Positions 1 through 18,066 of a stretch of 64,000 nucleotides of DNA are shown piece after piece (the first letter of the stretch is position 1; every line of letters starts with the position of its first letter). This stretch comes from Rutpela maculata (lineage: Eukaryota > Arthropoda > Insecta > Coleoptera > Cerambycidae): positions 170,481,984 through 170,545,983 of the forward strand of contig OW386285.2 of assembly GCA_936432065.2 (NCBI GenBank). The letters are read 5' to 3'. The translations under genes and the position numbers were made by a program. The notes beneath the pieces were generated by a model. It had not been told where the DNA came from, did not search any database, and worked only from the letters and a program-made list of their open reading frames with translations.

Positions 1-1602
1 AACACCCTGCTGGGGAGACAGGAATTCCCAGACGTCTGGAAGGTGGCGACGGTATGCCTGATCTGGAAGGGTACGACAACTGATTCACCTTCGTCGTTTA
101 GGCCAATTTGCATGCTTAGCATGGTTGGCAAATTCTTCGAAAGGTTGATAAAGGGAAGAATGGAGATGGAGCTAGAACAAAAAGGCGCGCTCTCGGAGAG
201 GCAGTTTGGCTTCAGAAGCGGTAGGTCAGCAATTCAGGCGATAAATGCCATAGTAGAGACAGCCAGAAGCACCAGAAGCAGATGGTTTGCAGTAGTAGCC
301 GTGGACGTAAAAAACGCATTCAATTCGGCCACCTGGAGTAGGACGGTGGAAGAACTCCACAGGAGAAATATATCACCGTATCTGATAAACATCGTGGAAA
401 GCTACTTCCACAACAGAAAGATCAGGATATCAAAAGAGATGACAGCGGGGGTACCGCAAGGTTCGGTGCTGGGCCCGTTACTATGGAATATCCTATATGA
501 CCAAGTTCTGACCTTGCCTCTTACAGAGGGAGCAACCAGCATAGCATACGCCGATGATCTGGCAATTATGGTCGAAGCGGAGGATGAAAAAGAACTTGAG
601 TTCCGAGTGAATGAGTCACTGGCAAGGATAAACTTCTGGATGCGACAAAACGACCTGGCTCTGGCCCCTCACAAAACCGAAGCGGTTATTCTAAAAGGCC
701 CGCGGAAAAGAGAGCACGTCCTTTTTGAGATCCTGGATACGAGAGTGGTACCAGCTAGACAACTCAAATATCTGGGAGTGATATTAGATGACAGGCTGAC
801 TTTCGGAAAGCATGTTAAATATTCCATTGAGAAGGCTCAAACGAAATTGGCGGTCCTGACGCGACTATTACCAAACATAGGAGGCCCTAGCGGGCCAAAA
901 AGGGTGGTGTTATGTGGAGTTATCCAATCGGTACTATTATACGGTGCCCCGGTGTGGCATGGCGTTATAAATATAGCGAAGTACAAGAAAATGATGCTAA
1001 GTATGCAAAGAAAGGCATTACTGAGAATTGCTAGTGGGTACAGAACTATATCGACAAGCGCCATACAGGTGATTACAGGAACGCCACCGATTACCATACT
1101 CGTCGAAGAGAGGAATCGGCTGTACCACACGGAAAACGGAAACCAAACAGCTGTAAAGAATAGGGAGAGAGAAGTGACACTGAATAAATGGCAGGATATG
1201 TGGAACTCCCATACGGAAACAGCAGCATGGACGAAGACACTCATACAAGATATCCTCCCATGGGTAGGATGCCAGCATAGAAAGCTGGATTTCTTCTTGA
1301 CCCAATTCCTGACTGGGCATGGGTACTTTAGGTACTATACAAGAAGAATGGGAATTACACAGGACGACGCATGTGTATACTGCGGCGATACAGACACAGC
1401 AGAACATGCGATCCTGGTTTGCGACAGATGGGCCCAATGGAGAGAAGAATTGGAAGAAGAACTAAATGAGAGAATCAGAGCAGAGAACATCATAGAAATA
1501 ATGATTACCAGTGCCAACAATTGGGGAAAGATTCAAGGATTCGTAAAAAGAGTATTGTCGAAAAAAAAAACGGACGAGAGGGAAAATGACGGTATAAATT
1601 GA
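1..1602 (+). CDS. Family A ORF2, RT and C-terminal zinc-knuckle part (5' end outside window)
   Basis: The reading frame is open from base 1 to the stop at 1600-1602. It encodes the reverse transcriptase that would copy the element RNA at a nicked target. RT motifs are visible in order: FRPICML (about 100), QFGFR (about 205), DVKNAFN with the first catalytic Asp (about 304), GVPQGSVLGP (448) and YADD (547-558). A C-terminal CX2CX7HX4C knuckle (CVYC...H...C, about 1370-1420) matches the usual end of R1/Jockey-type ORF2 proteins. Compared with the copy at 13,496-16,429 it lacks four codons (12 bp, near 435) just before GVPQG. This part is otherwise free of stops, whereas the other copy carries two nonsense codons. 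The start and the endonuclease domain lie beyond the left edge. Confidence 0.88.
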   Translation, partial: NTLLGRQEFPDVWKVATVCLIWKGTTTDSPSSFRPICMLSMVGKFFERLIKGRMEMELEQKGALSERQFGFRSGRSAIQAINAIVETARSTRSRWFAVVAVDVKNAFNSATWSRTVEELHRRNISPYLINIVESYFHNRKIRISKEMTAGVPQGSVLGPLLWNILYDQVLTLPLTEGATSIAYADDLAIMVEAEDEKELEFRVNESLARINFWMRQNDLALAPHKTEAVILKGPRKREHVLFEILDTRVVPARQLKYLGVILDDRLTFGKHVKYSIEKAQTKLAVLTRLLPNIGGPSGPKRVVLCGVIQSVLLYGAPVWHGVINIAKYKKMMLSMQRKALLRIASGYRTISTSAIQVITGTPPITILVEERNRLYHTENGNQTAVKNREREVTLNKWQDMWNSHTETAAWTKTLIQDILPWVGCQHRKLDFFLTQFLTGHGYFRYYTRRMGITQDDACVYCGDTDTAEHAILVCDRWAQWREELEEELNERIRAENIIEIMITSANNWGKIQGFVKRVLSKKKTDERENDGIN

Positions 1603-1784
1603 GGAAAAAAGTAAGGGAAATGACGGCCATGGTGTTCTTGATGTTATGTCACTACGTGACGGTTCCGGGATATCCACAGGATGTGACCTCGGGGGTTTTT
1701 AGTCGGTAAAAGTCCGGCACGCCATAACGCGATTGATACCAAGCGTATGGTGTCCTATGAGGATTTTCCCCCACCAAAAAAAAA

Positions 1785-1785
<1 letters not shown>
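1..1785 (+). mobile_element. Family A non-LTR retrotransposon, copy A' (3' part; continues left of window)
   Basis: This is the 3' part of a non-LTR retrotransposon: end of ORF2 (to 1602), a 3' UTR (1603-1775) and a 10-A tail (1776-1785), followed at once by (CTA)n. It matches the longer copy at 14,813-16,616 with only three base substitutions and one 12-bp difference that I could see, so the two copies are very young. The 3' UTR contains TTTTTAGT followed by a hairpin (arms 1702-1706 and 1714-1718), a feature shared with families B and C. The R1-clade assignment rests on the ORF2 layout (N-terminal endonuclease, RT, C-terminal CCHC) and on the microsatellite target; a phylogeny would be needed to confirm the clade. 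Confidence 0.9.
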
Positions 1786-1883
<98 letters not shown>

Positions 1884-1886
1884 GCT
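1786..1886. repeat. (CTA)n array between A' and B1
   Basis: About 100 bp of CTA trinucleotide repeat, with one CTG variant near its right end. It starts directly after the poly(A) tail of A' and runs into the truncated 5' end of the next element. Sequence GCTACTCTACTCAAG at the right border overlaps a native CTACT of the B element, so the exact border is ambiguous by a few bases. Confidence 0.95.
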
Positions 1887-4422
1887 ACTCTACTCAAGCG
1901 ATCGCGAGAGATATGAAAGATTGGAAAGTCCTATTGGAAGAATCTATGAGCCCACACAGATTCATATACTTTGAAGTAAGGGATGGAACAAGCAAGATTA
2001 AACAGGTAGAGCGGAAGAAGGTATATGTGGACAGAACCAAATTCAGAATAAAAATGCAGGAAAAGATCGAGAGCATAAACGGAGCCGAAACACCAGTAGA
2101 AAGCTGTATCCAGAATATAAAAGAAGCCTACATAGAGAGCAAACCACGTAGAGGCAGAAATGGAATAAGAAAGGTACCATACTGGTGGAGTGACGAAATA
2201 GGAAGAAAACGTGAAGAATGTATATCCGCCAGGAGAGCTTTAGTTAGAGGAGGTAGAAGACAGACAGTGGAGGAAAGGAACGAGGCAAATGAGCACTATA
2301 AGACCAAAAAAAAGGAGCTAGCTAAATTAATAATGGTCTCCAAAAAGAAGCTATGGCAAGACGTATGTAGGGAGCTGGATACAGATGTTTTCGGCGAAGG
2401 GTATAAAATAGTCACGAGATATATGCATACGGAACCAACTTTGGGTCTAACGGACGAAATGAAACAGGAGATTGTTGCAGTACTCTTCCCCAGACGCGAC
2501 GAAACGTGGATAAGAGAGGACCCAGTGGAGGAGGTAACAGAATTCACAAAGGACGAACTGGAAAAGGCAGGAGAGTGTATGAAGAGCGGGAAAGCACCTG
2601 GTTTAGACGGCATTCCATCAGAAATTGTAAAAGAGCTGATCAAAATGGCACCCGATTTTCTTCTGAAACTGCTAAACAGCTTACTCAGGAAGCAAGAGTT
2701 CCCCAGACAGTGGAAAACGGCAAAAGTGATCCTGCTACTGAAGGGCGGGAAATCACGAGAATCCCCAAAGTCGTACAGGCCTATCTGTCTATTGGACACA
2801 ATAGGTAAATTGTACGAGCTGATGATAAGGGAAAGATTAGAAAGCGAATTACAAAGGGGGAAAGGAAGATCGACAATACACGCGGTGAAAAGAGTTCTGG
2901 AAATAGCCGAAGAAACAGGAGAAAGGTGGTGCGCATTAATAACTCTAGATGTCCAAAATGCCTTCAATACGGCCTCATGGAGCATTATCATTGGAGAATT
3001 ACGACGAAGAGAGATACCTAAGTACCTGGTAAATATCATAGGGAACTATTTTGATGATCGGCGTATAAAAATAGCCAAAACCGAAATTCCAGTAACGGCC
3101 GGGGTTCCACAAGGTTCAGTACTGGGACCAATATTGTGGAATATCCTGTACGATGGGATCTTTAGAATGGAACTGACAGAAAATACGAAGACTATAGGAT
3201 TTGCGGATGATTTAGCTCTAGTGGTGACGGCGGAAGACAAAGATACGCTAGAATTCAGGGCAAACGAATCACTAAGAAGAATAGTTGTGTGGATGGAAAG
3301 ACACCGACTCGAGTTAGCTCCAAGTAAAACGGAAGCTGTCATACTGAGAGGATCAAGGAGGAAACGAAAAGAGGTGTCATTCGTATTAAAGGGTGTTGAA
3401 GTCAGACCATCAAAATCGGTGAAATATCTGGGCATTACATTAGACAATGAGGGTACTTTCGGAGAACACATTAAGAGAGTGGTGAAGAAGGCAGAAGGAA
3501 AAGCGGCCATTTTATCCCGCTTGATGCCGAATGTAGGAGGTCCTAACAGCCGAAAGAGGGAGGTACTGAATGGAGTAATTCAGTCAATAGTGCTGTACGG
3601 GGCACCAGTGTGGCAACGAGCTCTACAGAGAAGGCAGTATAGAGATATGGTGAACGGAGTACAAAGAAAGTCCCTACTGAGAGTGGCTAGTGCTTACCGC
3701 ACTGTCTCTGCGGCAGCAGTACAAGTGGTTACAGCCACGCCACCACTTTCACTATTGGCTGAAGAACGTAAATACGTGTACGAGATAGGTGATGGACATC
3801 GACCAGAAATAAGAGAAGCTGCGAGGGAAAGGACAATGTTGAAATGGCAGACCGTATGGGACGAGAACACTGTAACCGCGCAGTGGCCAAAGAAATTAAT
3901 ACCTGTGCTTGATGAATGGGTCAAGTGTAAACACAGGAAAACGGAATATTTCTTGACACAAGCGCTGACAGGGCACGGTCCTTTCCGGAGTTACAGAACA
4001 AGGATAGGTAGAATTGAGGATGAGAGGTGTCTACATTGTGGCGCGGAGGATACGGTCGAACATACATTATTTGAATGCGACAGATGGGAGAGATATAGAC
4101 AGGAGGCCTACGGGGAACTGGGCTTAGAGATTAACGCTGAGACTATGATCAGGGAAATGATGGAGAGTAAAGGAAAATGGGAAATAATCCATAGGATGAT
4201 AAGGAAAATCCTAAGCATTAAAGAGCAAGAAGAGAGACGGTGAAGTGAAAGGAAAGTAGAGAAAGACAAACGGCCATTTTGACGGTATGCTTTTTTAAAG
4301 CGGTTCCTAAATGGATTCGTGGGAGGTAGGAGTTTTTAGTGGGTGGAAATCCCACTCGTCGTAAAGAGCGGCGTCTTTAAAAGATTTTCTCCTGCCGGAA
4401 AAACCAAAAAAAAAAAAAAAAA
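1887..4422 (+). mobile_element. Family B non-LTR retrotransposon, copy B1 (5'-truncated)
   Basis: Copy B1 begins inside the endonuclease-coding region (it matches the copy at 8483-11,420 from about position 8854) and runs to a complete 3' end with a 17-A tail (4406-4422). It differs from the second copy by about six substitutions over 2.5 kb plus a 33-bp in-frame deletion near 2860. The 3' UTR holds TTTTTAGT and a perfect 6-bp hairpin (AGTGGG 4338-4343, CCCACT 4351-4356). A truncated 5' end with an intact 3' end is the hallmark of target-primed reverse transcription. Confidence 0.9.
1889..4243 (+). pseudogene. Family B ORF2 fragment (linker and RT), 5'-truncated with RT deletion
   Basis: The frame is open from the (CTA)n border to the stop at 4241-4243. 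It lacks nearly the whole endonuclease domain. RT motifs YRPICLL, DVQNAFNTASW (about 2948), GVPQGSVLGP (about 3100) and FADD (about 3199) are present, as is the C-terminal CX2CX7HX4C knuckle (CLHC, about 4025-4080). Eleven codons covering the conserved QFGFR stretch are missing near 2860, while the frame is kept. With no endonuclease and this RT block gone, the copy cannot be active, though it has not yet gained a stop. An upstream start reading through the CTA repeat as poly-Tyr would be an artefact of the repeat. Confidence 0.88.
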
Positions 4423-4431
4423 CTACTACTG

Positions 4432-4465
<34 letters not shown>
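4423..4465. repeat. (CTA)n array between B1 and C
   Basis: About 43 bp of CTA repeat with one CTG unit near the left end, between the poly(A) tail of B1 and the first base attributable to element C (CTGGTAGTACTGGG). Confidence 0.93.
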
Positions 4466-5356
4466 CTGGTAGTACTGGGAAATATGGATACCTGCTATTT
4501 AAGAAAATGCTTGGAATTTGTGTTTAAAGACACGACCTGCATAGTGGCAATGATAATAAAGCCTGGAAGAAGGAAAAATAGCAAGCCGGAAAGGGCTAGA
4601 ACGGAGACCGGGAAAATTATAGTCAAAGCACAGGGAAAGTCGTACGCAGAACTGCTCAAGCGGGTAAAGAACAACATAAATATCGAACAAGCAGGGATAG
4701 ATATAAAAAGAGTAAAAAGGACCCAGAAAGGAGATCTTCTATTAGAAGTAAGGGATAAGGAGAAGGCTATGGAGCTCAAAGAGACCATAAACAGAAACCT
4801 AGAAGATGTAAGTGCTATACAGAAGACAAACGAGGTTACGCTGCACATAACAGATATAGACGGTGATATAGAGGAAAACGAGCTAAAAGAAGAAATTATA
4901 AAGAATAACAAAGATTTTGGACATAACATACAGATACTGGCACTTAGGCAAATGAGAAACGGAAACAAGGCGGCCACAATAAAAGCTGAGAAAAAGATCG
5001 CAGAAGAGCTGTTAAAAACGGGGAAAATCAGGATAGGATGGGTGCAATGTGATATAAGGAAAAGGATACAAATAACAAGGTGTTTCAGATGCCTGGGATA
5101 TGGCCACAGAAAAGGGGACTGTCAAGGAGAGGATAGGTCTGACCTATGTATAAAATGTGGAAAAAAGGGACACGTAGCAAAGGACTGCAACAATCCGCCA
5201 TATTGCACGACGTACAAAAAGGACGGGCACAGAGCGGATCAGATGGGGTGCCCGACATTCAGGAAGCTAATAAACCAAGAAAGCAGAAGAAGGGCTAGGC
5301 GGAGCAGCACATTCAGAAACGGAGATGCGCTCCAAGATTCGGTTTTTACAAACTAA
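4466..5356 (+). CDS. Family C ORF1 (Gag-like, nucleocapsid part), 5'-truncated
   Basis: The frame is open from the (CTA)n border to the stop at 5354-5356. ORF1 proteins of this kind bind element RNA and form the ribonucleoprotein. The C-terminal third has three CCHC knuckles: CFRCLGYGHRKGDC (about 5082), CIKCGKKGHVAKDC (about 5150) and a third, longer-spaced one starting CTTYKKDGH, in which the second Cys is replaced by Tyr. The equivalent position in family A ORF1 is Cys (CVTC), so this is probably a point mutation. Residues before the knuckles align with family A ORF1 (for example GDLLLEV / GDLLLDV and HITDID). The 3' end overlaps the start of ORF2 by 32 nt. The N-terminal part of ORF1 is missing. 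Confidence 0.82.
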   Translation: MVVLGNMDTCYLRKCLEFVFKDTTCIVAMIIKPGRRKNSKPERARTETGKIIVKAQGKSYAELLKRVKNNINIEQAGIDIKRVKRTQKGDLLLEVRDKEKAMELKETINRNLEDVSAIQKTNEVTLHITDIDGDIEENELKEEIIKNNKDFGHNIQILALRQMRNGNKAATIKAEKKIAEELLKTGKIRIGWVQCDIRKRIQITRCFRCLGYGHRKGDCQGEDRSDLCIKCGKKGHVAKDCNNPPYCTTYKKDGHRADQMGCPTFRKLINQESRRRARRSSTFRNGDALQDSVFTN

Positions 5357-8275
5357 TCTAGGTAGATGCAGGGCTGCGCATGACATAGCGTATGCAGTGG
5401 CAAAAGAAAACGAAGTAGACTTAATTATCATCAGTGAACCGAACGTAAATATTGCAAAAAATAAGGGATTAATCACCGACAGTAAGATCGATGTGGCCAT
5501 CCAAGTGGTAAATAAAGATATCGGCATCTTAAGAGTGGAGAAGGGACAGGGTTTCGTCAAACTCATCTTCGATAAATGGCAACTATATGGGTGTTATATC
5601 TCACCAAATATACCAACGGAAGATTTCAGGAAGTACATAGACGAGGTAATGACCAGCATTAGGGACAACGGAGAACAGGCAATATTTGCAGGAGATCTAA
5701 ACGCAAAGTCCATAACCTGGAGTTCGCCTCTCACGGATATCCGGGGGAAATACATAGAGGAATGGGTCGCCGAACTAGACTTGGTGATAATAAACACCGG
5801 AGATGTGCCCACTTTCGAACGGGGGAGCAGTCGATCCTTTATAGACGTAACAGGGGCTACGGCAAAACTGGCGAAAAAGGTGAAGGGATGGAAAGTACTG
5901 CTGGGAGAAGTATTAACATATCACCATCATATAGTATTCGAGCTGGAAAACAATCATAAAATAGAAAAACGAGTAGTAAGGAAAAGCCTCTTTGATGCTG
6001 CAGCTTTTGAGAATGGGCTAAAAAGAGAACTGAATCGAAAGAAGGTCGAAACAGCGGAGGAATTGACCAAAACCCTTAAAGAGGTGATGGACGAAAGCGA
6101 AATAGTGACTGGGAGAAATAGAAGAACTATGCCATACTGGTGGAACGCAGAAATAGAAGAGCAACGAAAGATTTGCCTACAGTTTAGGAGGAAAGTAACC
6201 AGGCTACATAGAAGACCAGAAATAAGCGAGGATGAAATAAAAACATCTCAAAACCTGTACAGTCAATCTTGTAGAGAGTTAAAAAAGAAAATCTGGAAAT
6301 CAAAAAAACAGCTGTGGAAGGAACTATGCAATGACCTAGAAGAAGACATTTGGGGCGCGGGTTATAAAATAACAATGAAACGTATAGGGCACACACTACC
6401 ATTTAACCTGAGCGATTCAAGGAAGGTGGAAATCGCGGAACATTTATTCCCATATAAGGAGGACTCATGGACAAGAGGCGATAAGATTCGCCAAAACATT
6501 CCCCCTGTCACACTGCCGGAACTAAAACACGCTGTAGAGCAAATTAAACCAGGAAAAGCGCCAGGCCCTGATAGAATACCCCCGGAAGCAGTTAAACTAG
6601 CAGCGACAGTCGCACCAGAGGTCTTTGTGCAGATATTAAACAACATAATGACAAGACAATAGTTCCCAAATATATGGAAGATAGCCTCAGTCACCCTCAT
6701 CTGGAAAGGGAAACCGCCGGAATTCCCTTCCGCTTTTAGACCCATATGTATGTTGAGCATGGCGGGCAAGCTATTGGAAAGGGTAATAAAGGAGAGAATA
6801 GAGCAGGAGGTGGAAGAGAAGGGAGGGCTTTCCGAGAGGCAATTTGGCTTCAGAAAAGGCCACTCCACCGTTCAGGCAATCGATAAGATAGTGGGGGACG
6901 CTAGGAAGTGCGAAAAAAAATGGCTAGCATTAATAGCGGTAGATGTGGAAAACGCGTTCAATTCGGCAACCTGGAGTATAATTATAAGGGAACTGCGTGA
7001 CAGAGGCATATCCAAATATCTGGTAAACCTAGTGGAAAGCTACTTCTCCGAAAGGACAATTAAAGTAACAAGAAACAGGAGTATGAAAATGACAGCCGGC
7101 GTCCCACAAGGTTCTGTATTGGGACCTCTCCTGTGGAATATCCTATACGATCGGGTATTAAACATCGCCCTGCCAGAAGGAGCGAAGTGTATTGCATACG
7201 CAGACGACCTGGTAATTATGGTGGAAGCTATAAGCGATCTAGAACTGGAGCGACGGGCAAATGAGTCAATGAGGCTGATAAACAACTGGATGGTCCAAAA
7301 TGGGTTGACATTGGCACCACAAAAAACGGAAGCAATTATTCTGAAAGGCAAAAGGAAGAGAGAACACCTAAACTTTAACCTTCAAGGTACTAGGATAATC
7401 CCGAGGAAACATATAACATATCTGGGCGTGGTAATAGATGAACGAATGACATTCACGGAGCATATTAAACAAATAAGCAAAAAAGCAGACAGTAAAATTG
7501 CCGCGTTGACAAGGATACTACCGAACACAGGAGGACCAAGCAGTCTTAAAAGAGCAGTACTATGTGGGGTCATACACTCCATAATCCTATATGGAGCACC
7601 GGTATGGTATAAAGTCCTGGAGAAAAAAAATATAGAAATATCCTATCAGGGGTCCAGAGAAAGGCATTGCTGAGAATTGCGAGTGGCTATAGGACCATCT
7701 CCACAAATGCACTGCAGGTAATCGCCGGGATTCCTCCAATCTCGCTACTGGCAGAGGAAAGATATCGCCTCTCTAGAAACGAAAACCCGCATCTGCAGGT
7801 CATAAAACAGGGTGAGAGAGAAGAAACTCTAGCAAGATGGCAACAATGCTGGGAAAGTAACACGGAAAACGCAGCCTGGACAAGAACCTTGATACAAGAT
7901 CTCCGCAAGTGGATGAAATGCGAGCATAGAAACCTGGACTTCTTCCTCACACAATTTTTGTCAGGACATGGAGCTTTCAGGGCGTACCTGAAAAAAATGG
8001 GGTTAACCCAGGAAGATCAGTGCATTTACTGCGGGATGCAAGACACCGCCGAGCATGTAGTACTGACATGCGACAGATGGGAAATATGGAGGGAAGAACT
8101 CGAGACAGCGGTAGGTGAAAAGGTGAACAGAAATAATGTGGTGGAGATCATGCAAAGCAGCAAAAGATGCTGGGAAAAAGTTAGAACTTTCGTGGGAAAG
8201 GTTATACAACAAAAAAAGAAAGAGGAAAGAGAATGGCTCGAAACCGGAATGGTACCATGGGAACGACAGGAATGA
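5325..8275 (+). pseudogene. Family C ORF2 (endonuclease-RT), one stop and one frameshift
   Basis: The start is the ATG at 5325, inside the end of ORF1 and in the +1 frame. The N-terminus (LQTNLGRCRAAHD) matches the start of family A ORF2. An APE-type endonuclease is visible: SEPN (about 5436), GDLNAKS (about 5690) and SFIDVT (about 5836). It is followed by the linker with PYWWN, RT motifs QFGFRKGHS (about 6840), DVENAFN (about 6942), GVPQGSVLGP (about 7098) and YADD (7197-7208), and a C-terminal CX2CX7HX4C knuckle near 8020-8070. Two lesions break it: a TAG at 6660-6662 where the other families have Glu, and a one-base loss in the A8 run at 7623-7630, after which the frame resumes to the stop at 8273-8275. 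Confidence 0.87.
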
Positions 8276-8451
8276 AGAGGAACATTGGACACTGCGATGC
8301 TTCTGACGTTATGTCTCCAACGAGACAGTTCCAGGGGCTTCGTGAGAAAATAAAGAGGGGTTTTTAGTCTGAGTAGCGCCAGACACTGTTGGTTGCAGCG
8401 CAACCTTCGCCATGCGGTTTTCCCCTCCCCAAAAAAAAAAAAAAAAAAAAA

Positions 8452-8452
<1 letters not shown>

Positions 8453-8482
<30 letters not shown>
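8453..8482. repeat. (CTA)n array between C and B2
   Basis: About 30 bp of uninterrupted CTA repeat between the C poly(A) tail and the truncated start of B2 (GACTAGATGTAGCGG). Confidence 0.93.
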
Positions 8483-16794
<8,312 letters not shown>

Positions 16795-18066
16795 CAGAGC
16801 AAATTGAGCCTTACAAGCTCTCTGAGATATTCTCTTTAATACCTGAATTTGATGGCAATGCCATAAATTTACAAACATTCCTCAACTCCTGTCATTGCGC
16901 CCAAAGCAAGGCAATTGGAGATCAAAAAATTCTTTTGACCGTCCTCATAAAAAATAAATTGAAAGGCAAAGCTGCTGAATTAATAAATTCCCTGGCACCT
17001 GGCCAAAGCACTACTGGAAACTCATTTTGGGGACGCCAGAGATCTAACGGCCCTGATTCAGGACCTGCAGCGCATTCACCAACTGCCAGGCGAATCCGCA
17101 TTAACATTTGTATCGCGTCTACAAACGCACAACGCGAAGATGCACGCCGCAGTGCAAAAACAAAATCTCACGGGAACGCAAAGAACTGCACAATCAGATC
17201 TTATAGAAACCATGACGCTTAATAATTTGTTAACGGGCTTAGAACCAAACTTAGGCCGCATCATACGTGCCAGTAACCCTCCAACCATACTAAAAGCTGT
17301 TAGCAGAATTCGGAGAGAACTGCAACTCTCCTATTTTGAACAACAGAAATTTCCGAAAAATAGTCCGGTCAAAAATCCCAATTTACAACCCAAACGACCA
17401 ACCTCTAATTTTCAACAGAAATTCTGCTCATTTTGTAAAAGAAATGGACACGTCATAAACGAATGTCGTACAAGGCAACAGCAACAGTCTATGCCATCGA
17501 CATCAAACTTCCAGAGACCAAATTATCAAGGAAACCCAAATTTTCAAAATTTTTCTCAAACCAATCAATTTAATCAGAGGACATTCCCTCAACCTAATCA
17601 ATCTAGTCAACCACAACAAAACAGGCCCTCAGCCATAAGACCGAACCCGAATTTCAATCAGCAAAGACCCTCTGCGATTCAACCAAACCCAAACTTCAAC
17701 CGTTTTAATCAACAAAAAACGCATCATCTAAATTACGAACCTTATGAAAACCAATGCGATTTTAATCAATACAGTGACTATTCTTCTGATTACCAAACTG
17801 CAGAGGATACTTACGAACGTTATAACTTTGAAACTAACCAAAATTTCCAAGAGAATTATACAGCTAATTCTCAATACGAACAGTACGAGGATTATACTGC
17901 TAATCCTCAAGATTTTCGTTTAGACCCGGAGTACCCCACGGATACTCCAACACAACAAACAGACCAATTCGAACCAATTACGGAACTAGAAACTCAAATA
18001 CAAACTATGAATCTCAACGACAGTTTCGACCCGTCCCCGAACTTCCCAGAACAGAAGTTCTTTTAA

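Larger units (their letters stand above)
4466..8452 (+). mobile_element. Family C non-LTR retrotransposon (5'-truncated in ORF1)
   Basis: A third, distinct family of the same type: the end of ORF1 with three zinc knuckles, a full-length ORF2 with one nonsense codon and one frameshift, a 3' UTR with TTTTTAGT plus hairpin (GTCTG 8367-8371, CAGAC 8380-8384), and a 22-A tail (8431-8452). It is the only copy of its family in the window, so its age cannot be judged from a partner copy. The two lesions suggest it is somewhat older than the A and B copies. It is flanked by (CTA)n on both sides. Confidence 0.88.

Noticed and set aside
1733..1888. Fused frames that start in one element's 3' UTR, cross poly(A) and (CTA)n, and enter the next element
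   Set aside because: The array length happens to keep the frame. The junction is an insertion border, not a designed fusion gene, so coding features were started at the border.
2296..3039. Long minus-strand frames opposite family B (and similar ones opposite A, C and the provirus)
   Set aside because: Recur at the same place in every copy as shadows of the sense ORF2; no start signals or domain matches.
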